DNA from: Turritopsis dohrnii | Lineage: Eukaryota; Cnidaria; Hydrozoa; Anthoathecata; Oceaniidae | Length of the DNA stretch: 64,000 nt | Assembly: GCA_027922465.2 (NCBI GenBank) | Contig: BQMF02000812.1 | Coordinates: 1 to 64,000, forward strand | Direction of reading: 5' to 3' | Shown here: in pieces, positions 33,401 to 39,514 of the stretch | Layout: each line of letters begins with the position of its first letter | Numbering within the stretch: position 1 is the stretch's first letter | Notes under the pieces: generated by a model | Seen by the model: only the letters and a program-made list of their open reading frames with translations | Database searches by the model: none | Told to the model about the DNA's origin: nothing | Program-made: the position numbers and the translations under genes

Positions 33401-35712
33401 TTTGTTTTGATTGGTAGCTACCATTTTTGTTTATATTTTTCTATAAATAGCTTTTGTCAAGTTTGCTTTAACATTCAGTTGCATATAGACTTTAAGCAGA
33501 GCAGTTGTGCTCTAGCACTTAGTAAAGTCTTTAGTCTCTTAGTATCATATTGGATTGATTTTTACATCTACTTGCTTGTGGCTGCTTAATATTATTGGAC
33601 CTTATATTTCAGTAAGTTTTTGTTCTTATTTTATTTATATTTTGTTTATTTACAGTTTTGCTTGTGTTACTTTTGCCTTGCCCCACCCCTTTCAGCCATT
33701 TTGTTTCCATTTGCCTACCATTTTGTACTTCTGCATTAGTTATTCATTCAGTTCTTTGGCTAGTCTTCTCTCATACTTTTAGTCTTTTTATCTATTTTTG
33801 TTATGTTCTATGTTTACTTTATGTACATATTATTTAGACATAGTTTATTTTCTTTGTAGCCTTAATTTCAAGTGTTGAAATATATATCAAAACAAAAGGC
33901 AGTCACATCATTTATACTTCAAAACAAAAGTATAAATGGAGTATGAATTTCAAGTTATACTTCTTCTGTACTTCCATCTCAGAAGTATAGAATAAGTATA
34001 TTTCAAACCTACTTCTTCAGTTAAAAGTAGAAATGAAGTATGCTTTATGTGTACATAAAGTATACTTATGGTACTTTAATTTTGATAAGGGATACTACCA
34101 GTAGATACCAGTAGATACCTTACCGGCCCTTATTATTTTTTGGCTTCAGAGTAATAAACGCCAGCGTAAAAAGGGTCGGTGTTAAAATTTTGAATTTTCG
34201 ACTAAATAGCGGCGTTAAATTTTGTTTCCATTTTTTAGAAAATTTACGGCAGAAATTGAAGAATTCAACAAGCCTAGGAATGAAGAGGGGGATATAGCAT
34301 TGAATTGACGACATGGTGTATAGCTTCAACTGTTTCACTTGCGTAGAATATAAACAAAAACTTTTAAAAACAAAGGAAATGAGAAAACTAAACAAATGCA
34401 GTCACTTTTAGTTACAAACGTTTTCATCCTTTCACCTTGGCGTTATACTTAGCCTTTCTCGGCATAAGGCCAAAAAATGGCCTCTGGCATAAATAGGGCC
34501 GTCGTAAAAAGTGCCAGTGCTACATAATGGGCTTGCGTAATAAGGGCCGAAAGCATCAAGATTACTCATGCAATGTGATCATTACACGGATTGACTATCC
34601 AGTTTCAACTGTAAGTGTGTAGAATGCGAGGTATTATGTTGAAATCCTTATAACAAAAGTCACAAAATCAAAAAGTTTTTGGTTGTTGTATATACTATTT
34701 GAAACATTTTTAAAATTTAAAAATCCGTTTTTGAATTTACAAACTATCATTTTACAAAATATTCCTGAGTTTTGGTTACCTTAGATATTTGTTTGCAATT
34801 ACAAGAAATTGCTATAGTGATTTACTTCACAGAAATAAGTGAAGCAGTAATTCTGCATCACACTTTATGATATACAACAGTGAATATAACATTGTGGACA
34901 TTCTTCCTACCCAGAGTTTATTATGTTTATTTAATAAATAAGTGATAATAGAGCTTAAATCAAACAAACAAAATAAACATAAACTTTCATAATAAAAACA
35001 TGAAAACCACGTTTGCATGGTAACGTTTGTATTGGTTTTTGTCTCTCAGTGCTCGAAATTCAGAACAAAATTTATAGGACAGTATGTCTGCGACCAGCTG
35101 TTTTGGAGATATTGTCGATCAAAAGTTTAAATGACGTTTTAGAACCCCCGTCTTGAAACATTTTTCCCAAGGTTTTACGACCCATGGCCAATACTGAAGA
35201 CCCCGTGAAACGTCAGCTATCAGTAATGGATACCAAAATAGTTTTCCCTAAATGTCGCGTTCGACTTGAGTCTCATTGGCTTCGCACTGACGTTACGCTC
35301 AAGAAAGGAAATTCTCTCTACAGTTCACATCTATCATTTTGCGTGAAAGACAAACAAACGAACAAACTGACAAAAAGGACAGAGAATCGGCTCTTAATAT
35401 ATAGAGAGTTGCACAATTGCGGCTTAGAATTCGCAATGCATGTAGTTCTATGAACAACAATTTCAAATTCTGATATAAAAACTTCTATTCGATGTAACCT
35501 TTTTACTATAGTCCCTTATTTGAACACCATATTATTTTGATTGTAATTCCCCGTATAGTTCTCTCAGCATTTGGTTAATTTATTAATTTTTAACACCATG
35601 CTGAGGAAATTATAGTAAGAATACTTAAATGGTAAACGGTATTATAATGGTTCTTACCTAAAATAACTTCATGCAGCGGTAAAAGCATTATCAATGCACA
35701 ACACCAATGCAT
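6954..35712 (-). CDS. Large discoidin/Ig/FN3/SEA/EGF single-pass receptor (gene 1)
   Basis: I reconstructed 35 exons; every junction has GT/AG sites and matching phase. The total is 6,461 nt, one short of a multiple of three, giving about 2,153 residues. Domain order with approximate residues: signal peptide 1-18; FN3 19-111; three discoidin (F5/8C) domains 112-511; Ig 512-622; two FN3 to 814; three discoidin to 1224; Ig to 1353; FN3 x4 to 1779; Ig to 1879; 9-residue hinge; SEA-like region 1889-2005; EGF 2006-2048; membrane helix and tail to 2153. The ectodomain has many N-X-S/T sites. Likely role: cell-surface recognition or adhesion with tyrosine-based signalling (inference). Lesions: a one-base frameshift in exon 4 and an in-frame TGA in exon 27. 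It could be a pseudogene. Introns are rich in transposons. No kinase or phosphatase domain is present. Confidence 0.85.
7384..7512 (-). CDS. Gene 1 exon 34: EGF-like domain
   Basis: It encodes a 43-residue module starting DFDECSSGCSYC and containing CGCNKGYKGNGFYC. Six or more cysteines, the DxDEC start and the GYKGNG turn are typical of a calcium-binding-type EGF just outside the membrane. Phase 1 at both ends is the usual symmetric EGF exon class. Confidence 0.85.
7592..8940 (-). CDS. Gene 1 exons 31-33: SEA-like extracellular region
   Basis: The exons are 8822-8940, 7836-7900 and 7592-7758, together 117 residues. The pattern fits a SEA domain: SKAIEVMLFFDDV at the start, SLQVMVTFTGNDMFAEYIL in the middle and FFQATVIPSNLKVQ at the end. 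It sits between Ig and EGF next to the membrane, where SEA domains are common. No GSxxx self-cleavage motif was recognised. Donor GTAGGT of exon 32 is less common but phase-consistent. Confidence 0.6.
7901..8821 (-). other. Gene 1 intron 31 with a GC-rich block
   Basis: This intron of about 920 bp separates exons 32 and 31. Positions 8505-8735 are much richer in G and C than the surroundings and contain GGGGCCACGGCTTAGG, CCAACCTAAGCC on the other strand, and GGGTCAACCCGGCGC. The block looks like a transferred repeat or SINE remnant. No tRNA fold or ORF was identified. Confidence 0.4.
9022..9048 (-). CDS. Gene 1 exon 30: 27-bp microexon
   Basis: It lies between acceptor TTCTTCTTAG and donor GTAATT and encodes DIPASYSIA as a hinge between Ig-3 and the SEA-like region. 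It is phase 1 at both ends, so skipping it would keep the frame. It is supported only by splice sites and phase, hence moderate confidence. Confidence 0.55.
9049..10019 (-). other. Gene 1 intron 29; G-rich tract inside
   Basis: No exon or ORF was seen. A G-rich tract on the plus strand at 9759-9804 is listed separately. The remainder is AT-rich. Confidence 0.5.
9759..9804 (+). other. G-quadruplex-type G-run tract
   Basis: Runs of 6, 4, 4, 5 and 6 G are separated by 1-12 nt within 46 bp in otherwise AT-rich intron sequence, satisfying the usual four-run G4 pattern. The G-rich strand is opposite to the gene 1 transcript, so the RNA would carry the C-rich strand. Confidence 0.6.
10020..10319 (-). 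CDS. Gene 1 exon 29: third Ig domain
   Basis: One exon of 100 residues, starting VPFTENIRKRQGNDV. Ig landmarks are a B-strand cysteine in TIECWYEDLL and the DTGFYQC motif for strand F. Both ends are phase 1. It lies downstream of the TGA in exon 27, so it is translated only if that codon is read through, edited or wrong. Confidence 0.85.
10401..12506 (-). CDS. Gene 1 exons 26-28: RPTP-type membrane-proximal FN3 with TGA
   Basis: The exons are 12416-12506, 10524-10782 and 10401-10446, about 132 residues. The segment RYYQIIVYEG, then PYIAAEISA, then FMIGDGN matches the distinctive FN3 next to the membrane in receptor tyrosine phosphatases. It ends with strand G, YFVTTPWLP. After GDGN the codon is TGA (10622-10620). 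The same frame then continues YSKSDSPTKKFLNPKLKAG, a normal FN3 continuation, so the stop is a point lesion rather than an exon end. No donor site precedes it. Confidence 0.8.
10620..10622 (-). other. In-frame TGA stop inside gene 1 exon 27
   Basis: The TGA lies between GDGN and YSKSDSP in an otherwise open FN3 exon. If real, the product ends at about residue 1,730, before the last Ig, SEA, EGF and membrane helix, and would be secreted. Confidence 0.8.
10783..12415 (-). other. Gene 1 intron 26 (1.6 kb)
   Basis: AT-rich. A 126-codon frame on the plus strand at 10834-11214 has no recognisable domain and is treated as chance. No repeat structure was identified. Confidence 0.5.
12592..12969 (-). 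CDS. Gene 1 exons 24-25: sixth FN3 domain
   Basis: The exons are 12863-12969 and 12592-12781 (99 residues). FN3 hallmarks are PSAPRHVQGNPLTSTSVSI with a following RWQQP tryptophan, and LYPGTHYYIYINATT for strands E-F. The phase 1 start follows exon 23. Confidence 0.85.
13050..19334 (-). CDS. Gene 1 exons 22-23: fifth FN3, split by a transposon-filled intron
   Basis: Exon 22 (19108-19334) carries VPSVCQDLSLEV, TVTWNPPFPANG and YEYYKVR. Exon 23 (13050-13125) completes the domain with VRAYSNNNLLVGPWTEW. The phase 0 junction is the same mid-FN3 position as in exons 2/3 and 12/13. The 5.98-kb intron holds the nested transposon at 13697-18110 and a GTA microsatellite. Confidence 0.85.
14682..16141 (+). 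CDS. Transposon accessory protein with C-terminal RING-like finger
   Basis: Exons 14682-14828, 14907-15375 and 15633-16141 join in phase, with introns GTAAGC...TTAAG and GTGAAC...TTAG. The N-terminal part (DHTSLYIVDQRSGC, FELEDYASGTTFIVHGD) belongs to no family I recognise. A middle part is rich in S, T and P. The C-terminus has a cysteine series CVIC, FCRAC, GCNTC and CPKC, eight cysteines in a RING/U-box-like pattern, before RNPEYDMP. A RING would suggest ubiquitin-ligase activity (inference). A lysine-rich segment (ARKRKS) precedes it. An ATG at 14682 is used; the open frame extends slightly upstream without another ATG. The gene converges with the integrase fragment on the other strand. 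Confidence 0.65.
16223..16849 (-). pseudogene. Integrase-core transposase, N-terminal half only
   Basis: Exon 1 (16628-16849) encodes MSLLNVSSLEEIKTLVQAGK, then TYNEISKLLQQ and LSAANIRLFCKTN, a helix-turn-helix-like N-terminus. Exon 2 (16223-16548) has SYGRKMMTGLLRSKG, HMDQNEKLGMYGVTHVCA and RDGYSGKI. This matches the start of retroviral-type (rve) integrase cores, where the D of MDQNEK is the first acidic residue. The donor at 16222 points to further exons carrying the other D and the E, but none was found before the RING gene. It is therefore probably truncated. A decayed relative of exon 1 lies at 17548-17760. Confidence 0.7.
18111..19107. other. Rest of gene 1 intron 22 with GTA microsatellite
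   Basis: A (GTA)n run of about 13 units lies at 18391-18428, preceded by a somewhat GC-richer patch. Otherwise AT-rich with no exon. Confidence 0.6.
19624..19905 (-). CDS. Gene 1 exon 21: fourth FN3 domain
   Basis: A 94-residue single-exon FN3: KVVPPSLKTTKTNTTAIFTW at the start, then IVAYALIFNRTKW, and HSIYHVSLVAYNRLNV for strands E-F. Phase 1 at both ends, identical to exon 11 in the first block. Confidence 0.85.
20106..20492 (-). CDS. Gene 1 exon 20: second Ig domain
   Basis: 129 residues. STSLQCNIV (strand B cysteine), FYHEWILNG (tryptophan) and NYSCVAFYKD (strand F cysteine) identify an Ig fold. Two extra cysteines lie in SLSCSLN and TATCYLN. The same exon layout occurs in Ig-1 (exon 10). 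Confidence 0.85.
20920..21740 (-). CDS. Gene 1 exons 17-19: sixth discoidin domain
   Basis: The exons are 21624-21740, 21376-21545 and 20920-21061 (143 residues). LHWIQICFNDLKVVSAIAIQ is the characteristic F5/8C core strand. The domain ends AIRWDLLGCNK, with the usual terminal GC. The three-exon layout copies discoidin 3 (exons 7-9), although the first cysteine is not evident here. Confidence 0.85.
21855..22338. mobile_element. Possible Harbinger-derived relic in gene 1 intron 16
   Basis: Imperfect inverted ends (CCCTGTTCACATCAATAAAA and the inverse of GTTTTACTTCTGTATGAACG, near 22310-22331) bound about 480 bp. A minus-strand frame at 22063-22245 has WAEETIQERLLSCYRKKAMW, reminiscent of the N-terminus of HARBI1-like transposases. 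Both points are weak. Confidence 0.35.
22413..23170. mobile_element. 758-bp non-autonomous element with 28-bp inverted ends
   Basis: Left end ATACGCGCTGTGCATCCGCT; right end reverse complement ATACGCGCTGTACATCCGCT. No ORF. The interior shares blocks with 660-1440. Confidence 0.75.
23467..23844 (-). CDS. Gene 1 exon 16: fifth discoidin domain (divergent)
   Basis: 126 residues starting ICSEILQPKSNSV. VTITGILVKK is the core strand, and the domain ends with SLFQIVGCKS. One exon covers what exons 5-6 cover in discoidin 2. It lacks the usual aromatic ITARYI stretch, so binding function may be lost. Confidence 0.75.
23931..25123 (-). CDS. Gene 1 exons 14-15: fourth discoidin domain
   Basis: Exons 24843-25123 and 23931-24072 (141 residues). 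DICSLPVGIENGLIPDEQLQ is a textbook F5/8C start. YIDLGKIMTITGIAFQG gives the core strand, and FFTARYIELNF then VELYGC gives the end. The 770-bp intron between them (24073-24842) has no exon. Confidence 0.9.
24073..24842 (-). other. Gene 1 intron 14
   Basis: The plus strand has two overlapping open frames (24339-24566 and 24579-24782). A third frame near 24430-24505 reads KTKVVSGGDKRKGRVYRYG, which looks protein-like but belongs to nothing I recognise. It may be a relic of an inserted gene or element. Confidence 0.35.
25283..25664 (-). CDS. Gene 1 exons 12-13: third FN3 domain
   Basis: Exons 25444-25664 and 25283-25358 (99 residues). VSEPPRNFSCDQFN, LVFKWKKTNITNG and TEYHCK are followed by IQAYTAEGKIAGKWS. 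The mid-domain phase 0 intron is the same as in exons 2/3 and 22/23. Confidence 0.85.
25923..26201 (-). CDS. Gene 1 exon 11: second FN3 domain
   Basis: A 93-residue single-exon FN3: DAACVKDISITASNTSAHIN, then WTICPARR, then LTPFTEYYVKITSRNKHS for strands E-F. Phase 1 at both ends. Confidence 0.85.
26339..26671 (-). CDS. Gene 1 exon 10: first Ig domain
   Basis: 111 residues: TTLPTLNITRSETALNCVVN, LSWRVNGKDI and a strand F region with LLCSAKYFCNAIYG. Flanked by discoidin 3 and FN3-2. Phase 1 at both ends. Confidence 0.85.
26810..28840 (-). CDS. Gene 1 exons 7-9: third discoidin domain
   Basis: Exons 28709-28840, 27028-27200 and 26810-26951 (149 residues). Start GCFEKLGIEIGGSDIQLSGS; core SWLQVCFKSVQLISAVAIQG, followed by FEIRYGYS; end RIEMLGCRN. 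All cysteine and tryptophan landmarks of an F5/8C domain are present. Confidence 0.9.
27201..28708 (-). other. Gene 1 intron 7
   Basis: 1.5 kb with no exon. It holds a GAAA-rich microsatellite at about 27325-27365 and a short inverted pair AGCCCCCACC / GGTGGGGGCT at 28233-28272. The rest is AT-rich. Confidence 0.5.
29066..30041 (-). CDS. Gene 1 exons 5-6: second discoidin domain
   Basis: Exons 29803-30041 and 29066-29204 (126 residues). It starts TCHSEVLRPIVASPANKEF directly after discoidin 1. VTVTGLVVQDIQGYSVN is the core strand, and LAVHWFKDQTTC to RLTFMGCDS is the end. Exon 6 is only 139 bp and has canonical sites and matching phase. Confidence 0.85.
30262..30635 (-). CDS. Gene 1 exon 4: first discoidin domain, frameshifted
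   Basis: Single exon, 374 nt. The first frame gives DINSCMLPLGFENDLINMRQ and IDFGRLMTITGLALQG. The second frame gives YPGSKFTRRYWFPNKFLTAR and VCMRIELYGC. The frame changes near GAAGCGATGGGAAT (about 30410-30425); one added base in the G run would restore the reading frame. Compared with discoidin 4, about 25 residues and the internal intron are missing at the same place. The damage is therefore a short deletion, a frameshift, or a sequencing error. Confidence 0.8.
30772..31829 (-). CDS. Gene 1 exons 2-3: first FN3 domain
   Basis: Exon 2 (31618-31829) carries DSTSAFNLKLTARNPTSLTF, SWNSDLKI and LTTYQCY. Exon 3 (30772-30838) carries VQAHMINGTKIESIAMNVTT. The phase 1 junction with exon 1 gives VIL-DSTS. 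The layout equals the last FN3 of each repeated block. Confidence 0.85.
30839..31617 (-). other. Gene 1 intron 2
   Basis: Separates the two halves of FN3-1. AT-rich; no ORF or repeat recognised. Confidence 0.5.
31966..34092. mobile_element. 2.1-kb non-autonomous element with GTATACTT arrays
   Basis: Ends TCCCTTATCAAAATA and TTTTGATAAGGGA are inverted over 13-15 bp. Dense copies of AGTATAC/GTATACTT-type motifs lie just inside both ends (31981-32270 and 33245-34075). No transposase frame was found. It occupies gene 1 intron 1. No clear target duplication is visible. Confidence 0.8.
32482..32575. repeat. Degenerate AGGATCCT tandem array
   Basis: TAGGATCCTGACAGGATCTT, then ACAGGATTCCT, ACAGGATCCTA, GTGGGATCTTA and TAAGATCTC form an imperfect repeat of about 13 bp inside the 31966-34092 element. 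Confidence 0.55.
34124..34549. mobile_element. 426-bp MITE
   Basis: Inverted ends CGGCCCTTATTA (left) and TAATAAGGGCCG (right). The interior contains AATAAACGCC, related to the small MITE at 3009-3116. It lies in gene 1 intron 1. Confidence 0.7.
34550..35657 (-). other. 5' part of gene 1 intron 1
   Basis: No exon. 35100-35510 is paralogous to 2300-2560 next to the gene 2 signal exon. A plus-strand frame at 35184-35453 lies in this duplicated non-coding DNA and is not considered a gene. Confidence 0.6.
35658..35712 (-). CDS. Gene 1 exon 1: signal peptide
   Basis: ATG at 35712; MHWCCALIMLLPLHEVIL; donor GTAAG. Phase 1 end fits exon 2 (D codon). Hydrophobic core CALIMLLPL. It is the first methionine of the frame and is conserved in the gene 2 paralogue. 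Confidence 0.85.
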
Positions 35713-36363
35713 GTTTTGATGAGATAAAAATTTTTCAACTCAAGTTTTCTAGTTTGACAAGACAAGAATGAACCAATTATTATGACAAAGTATTTGCTAG
35801 TAATTACAATCTAAACAAACCAAGGTGTTATGTGAGAATTCAAATTCAGCATCGTTACATTTTAATGATTCACTTCAAAATGTATGATTTTTTTACCTCT
35901 CGCTTAAAGCATTCTGTTCAGTTTCGCTTTTGCTGAAAGATCATCATATAACTTTATTTGCAAAGAAAACAACTTTCATTGTTTGGATAAAACAAATACC
36001 AAATTACTTTACTATGCGCTGAGGTCAGAGTAAAGACTGTTTAAACTCGTCACCAGGATGAATAAAACCTTAGCATCGGCTGGTTGAATGCTGAGAAGAT
36101 CTTTGGGTTTAAATTTATGTGAATTAAGCTCGATTTCCCAAGCTCTTGCAAACAATCTTTATACTGTCCCAGAGGCAAAAGTACAGTCACAAAGTTTTCA
36201 CAATTGTTAGAAAACATTTTTCGTTGGCAAAAACTCCTATTTTATTAGAATTTTTTGCCAGAAAAGTTCTTTTGTTTCCTTAATTTCAAGAACGTTCATA
36301 CTTAATGATTGCTGTTGGTTTAATTTCCAAATAGTCGACAATCTGATTTCGATACGAAATCTT
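35713..36363 (-). promoter_or_regulatory. Promoter-proximal flank of gene 1
   Basis: Paralogous to the gene 2 flank, with CATCGTTACATTTTAATGAT at about 35847-35870 as the best-conserved stretch. The flank is cut at 36360 by the large insertion and resumes at about 54280. Any distal element is thus displaced by 17.9 kb. Confidence 0.6.
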
Positions 36364-36490
36364 CCCCCAGTAAGCATCGGGCGTTTAAATGAGGGTCAGG
36401 ATTTGGTCACATTAACGTCGCGACCAAAACTGACCAAAGCTAATGTTTATTCGACGTCGTGTTATGGTCATAGTTAGTCGTGACCATATC
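36364..36490. repeat. Left subterminal array of the large insertion
   Basis: TAACGTCGCGACC, CGACGTCGTGTTATGGTCAT and GTCGTGACC: short GACGT/GGTCA motifs in both orientations next to the terminal CCCCAGTAAGCAT. Such arrays bind transposase or accessory proteins in CACTA elements (family knowledge). Confidence 0.65.
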
Positions 36491-37277
36491 TGACTGTCAT
36501 ATGACAAAGATGAAACAAGATTCGCAAAAATTTGACTTTATATTTCCCCAAAGTTGCAAAATTTTTGCCAGTTATTGCGTGTACATTGAAAACAATGAGT
36601 AAAAACAGTTACAGTATAACTACCATCCACCTGATGCACAGACAAAAATGTTGTCCTTACTAATCAGGGTGGAATTGAATTTAATACCGCAAAAAAACTT
36701 ATTTTGGACTTATAATGAAATGAAGATGTTCATGGTCAAATGATAAGGTTTGGTATATAATTTTTACCGAGGAGTTAAAAAGTGAGAGGTTATTACATGG
36801 GCACTTAGCTAAAAGTTATCTGACCTAACTGCGACTAATATTTCCCCTTAAACAACTGAATATATATATCATCAATGTGTAAAAGAATTTCATCATAACA
36901 AATGTATAATCTTTATTGTTGCAGAACCTTGACATCCTTTATACCGTAAACAATGTAAAACAGAACACTTGTTTTTTGTAACTCAGATAAAACTATCTTA
37001 CAACATTATATTACCAAATTTGTATACAGGTGGTTTTACTGTACAAACGAAAAGAAAATTGTTAAACCTAGTTTTAATAGACGAGTTTCCAATGTTAATT
37101 ACACTTTTATACCTTGTACATACTAAAAATCAAATACAATATAAGAAAATAGATAGGAAGTGCTAATGTGTATTGAAGCTTTCTAATGTCGATTGTCTTT
37201 AAGGGGACTCCAGAGAACCAAATAAAGTGACAACATTTTGAAGTGTATAAAGAGCACTGCGCCGACATTACCAGTAT

Positions 37278-37560
37278 CCAGTGTTATACGGTTCCGCATA
37301 TCTTTGCATACGGACATGTATGCGCTACTATGCGGAGTGTATGCGGAGTTGGTATGCGGAGATATTCATCTTGCATACGGACACTTTTGTATCCGGATGT
37401 ATGCGGACTTTGCATATACTCCGCATATACTTGTTATATCTCCGCATATTCTTTGGATACCTCTCGCATAACTCCGCATGTCGATTTGAAAATATCCGCA
37501 TATCAACTTCGCATATCAATTCGAGAATTCCGCATACCAACTCCGCATATCAGATATTTT
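37278..37560. repeat. TATGCGGA / TCCGCATA motif array with strand switch
   Basis: The left half (37330-37410) has mostly TATGCGGA. The right half (37415-37555) has mostly TCCGCATA, TTCGCATA or CTCCGCAT. This makes a long imperfect palindrome of about 18 motif copies. A stray copy lies near 37765. No ORF is believable here. Confidence 0.75.
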
Positions 37561-37892
37561 CCGTTTTTTCCGTTTATTTATGATGTAAGTCATTTACAGT
37601 ACTTCATTTTTTCCAATATGAAAAATGATGACATTAAATTAGTTTAACGTGTATCTATTCTTAACCAAATATCAAAACAGGTACAAGTTGTACAATCGAA
37701 CCCGTGTAAATCAAGTTGCTTAATAAGACGGATTAAACAATAATCATAAAACGACTATCGTATGATGCGGACTTTGCATATACTCCGAATAATTCGAAAA
37801 ATTTATGGCAAAATAACTCGAGATACTTCAAAAACTTCATATCGAGGTATAGAGAGGATTATATAATAGGGTCACAAACATAACCTCATGAT

Positions 37893-39514
37893 TCACAAAA
37901 GTTCTCCTGCTAAAAGATATTTTTCCGAAACTTTCGCAGACGGTTTGCGATCTGACGGATGACCATATGTAATATATCCTCCTCTCTGTTTGTCTGACTT
38001 TTTTATGAGGTCATTCAGATCTTGCGTCCTCCACGGAATCGTTCGATGACATTTGTTACCATCGTCGTCACTCTCTACATCGCTCATCAGCTCTGCAGTG
38101 ATATCCTCCCATTCTTCTCCTTGCCCGTTCTTTTTTCGTACTTTTAAAAGCTAGAAAAATGCCAAGAAAAATTACTTGCTTGCTCAAGAATTTACTGTTC
38201 ATAATGTAAGGTAACATTGAAAAAAATCACTTACTCGATGTCGACGTTGAACACCTCTTTTCTTCTTCTGAATAATTTCGAAGTTATCACTTCCCCTTTC
38301 CTTCTCTTGTCGCCGAAGCGATTCGTGATATCTTCTACAAGCTCCTAAATTTAAAAAAGGGTATAAATCAAATTTTATTCTATGAGAATTGACCGTAAAG
38401 TCAATTGTGAAAAGCAATACATACTTTTAACTAATCCATAAGGAAAGCTTTCCAGGATGTTTTCATTTTCATCTTTCATCATTTGCATAAGGTGATTTGT
38501 AACACGGACATTACTCTGTGCATCAAATCTTTAAAGAAAAAATAAGATTTACGGATCAATAAAAAGTCCGTTAGGGTGTTCGTCTTTTCAAAATTGACGT
38601 GGTTACCTTACCTAGAGTTCAAGTCCCAATTATTTTCGGGATCAGTGGCCTTGTAATATGATCTAACCATTTGCTGTAAAAGTGAAATAATAAGATAGTT
38701 ATTATAACAAATAAATAAGATTATCGTCGGTTGAATAGTTGATTTAAAAAGTTTAAGCAACCAACCATGAAAACATCTAATTTACAGAAAGTTCAGTTGG
38801 TATGACAGCCTTACAAGCGACTGCTTCATTTTTTTTCGATGCCTTCTTCATGGCCATTATTTCCATTTCCAAAGATGAAATGGTGTCTTTATACGACTCT
38901 AACGTCGACTCCTTGGCGCGTACTTTTCGGCCATGTGATCTTGAAGATCATTAATTGCTCTAAATTGGGATAAGAAACATTGAATTTCATCATTTCAGTT
39001 ATTATAATAATTTTTCTCGAAATATGACTCAACAATAACCTGATAACATCATTGTTTTTTGGCGATTTTTTGACGACTTGTGGCGTCGATTGCCGTGACG
39101 ACAGGTAACATCTTGCTGCACTAAAATGTTGAAAAGCTAAGTTATTTCCTTCTTAAACGTTGTCTGAAACAAGCTTCTATTTACTGTTAAGAGAAAAAAT
39201 TACCCAGGTAGTGAGATTGACTCCATTGTTTGATTTGGTGAACTAAATTGTTCATCCAAAGCAAAATCTTCCTCCTCTTCAACTTCACATCTTCGAGTCA
39301 GCTGTTGTAGCCTATAAGTGAAAATTTTGAAAATAAATGACATGATTTACTTTTACTTAAGCATATTTCTACGAATAGCTGAAACGGATAAGGTAGAACA
39401 TTTCAAGGAACAGTTAAAGCGAGTAAACTCAAATAAATGAACTCGATTTTCATACCAACAATGCAATGCGACGACAAGCAAGTTGCAGTTGCACGTGAGC
39501 AGTGTTCTTTTCAT
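37893..39514 (-). CDS. Eight-exon accessory gene of the large insertion
   Basis: Exons: 39456-39514, 39204-39311, 39040-39120, 38786-38959, 38612-38673, 38425-38528, 38235-38344, 37893-38150. All junctions are GT/AG and in phase; about 318 residues. It starts MKRTLLTCNCNLL. An acidic stretch (EVEEEEDFALDEQ) and a coiled-coil (ESYKDTISSLEMEIMAMKK) follow. Then QMVRSYYKATDPENNWDL, a basic RRYHESLRRQEKER, EEWEDITAELMSD and TIPWRTQDLNDLIKKSD. The ending faintly resembles the PWRS-LN module of C14orf93-like proteins. Exon 4 lacks one A in GCCGAAAAGTACG, which shifts the frame. It may be a TNPA-like DNA-binding helper, a guess from position only. Confidence 0.6.

Noticed and set aside
35184..35453. 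89-codon plus-strand frame
   Set aside because: Lies in intron 1 sequence duplicated at 2300-2560, where the frame is not preserved.
37238..37647. Several 70-134 codon frames
   Set aside because: They read through the TATGCGGA motif array and are repeat artefacts.
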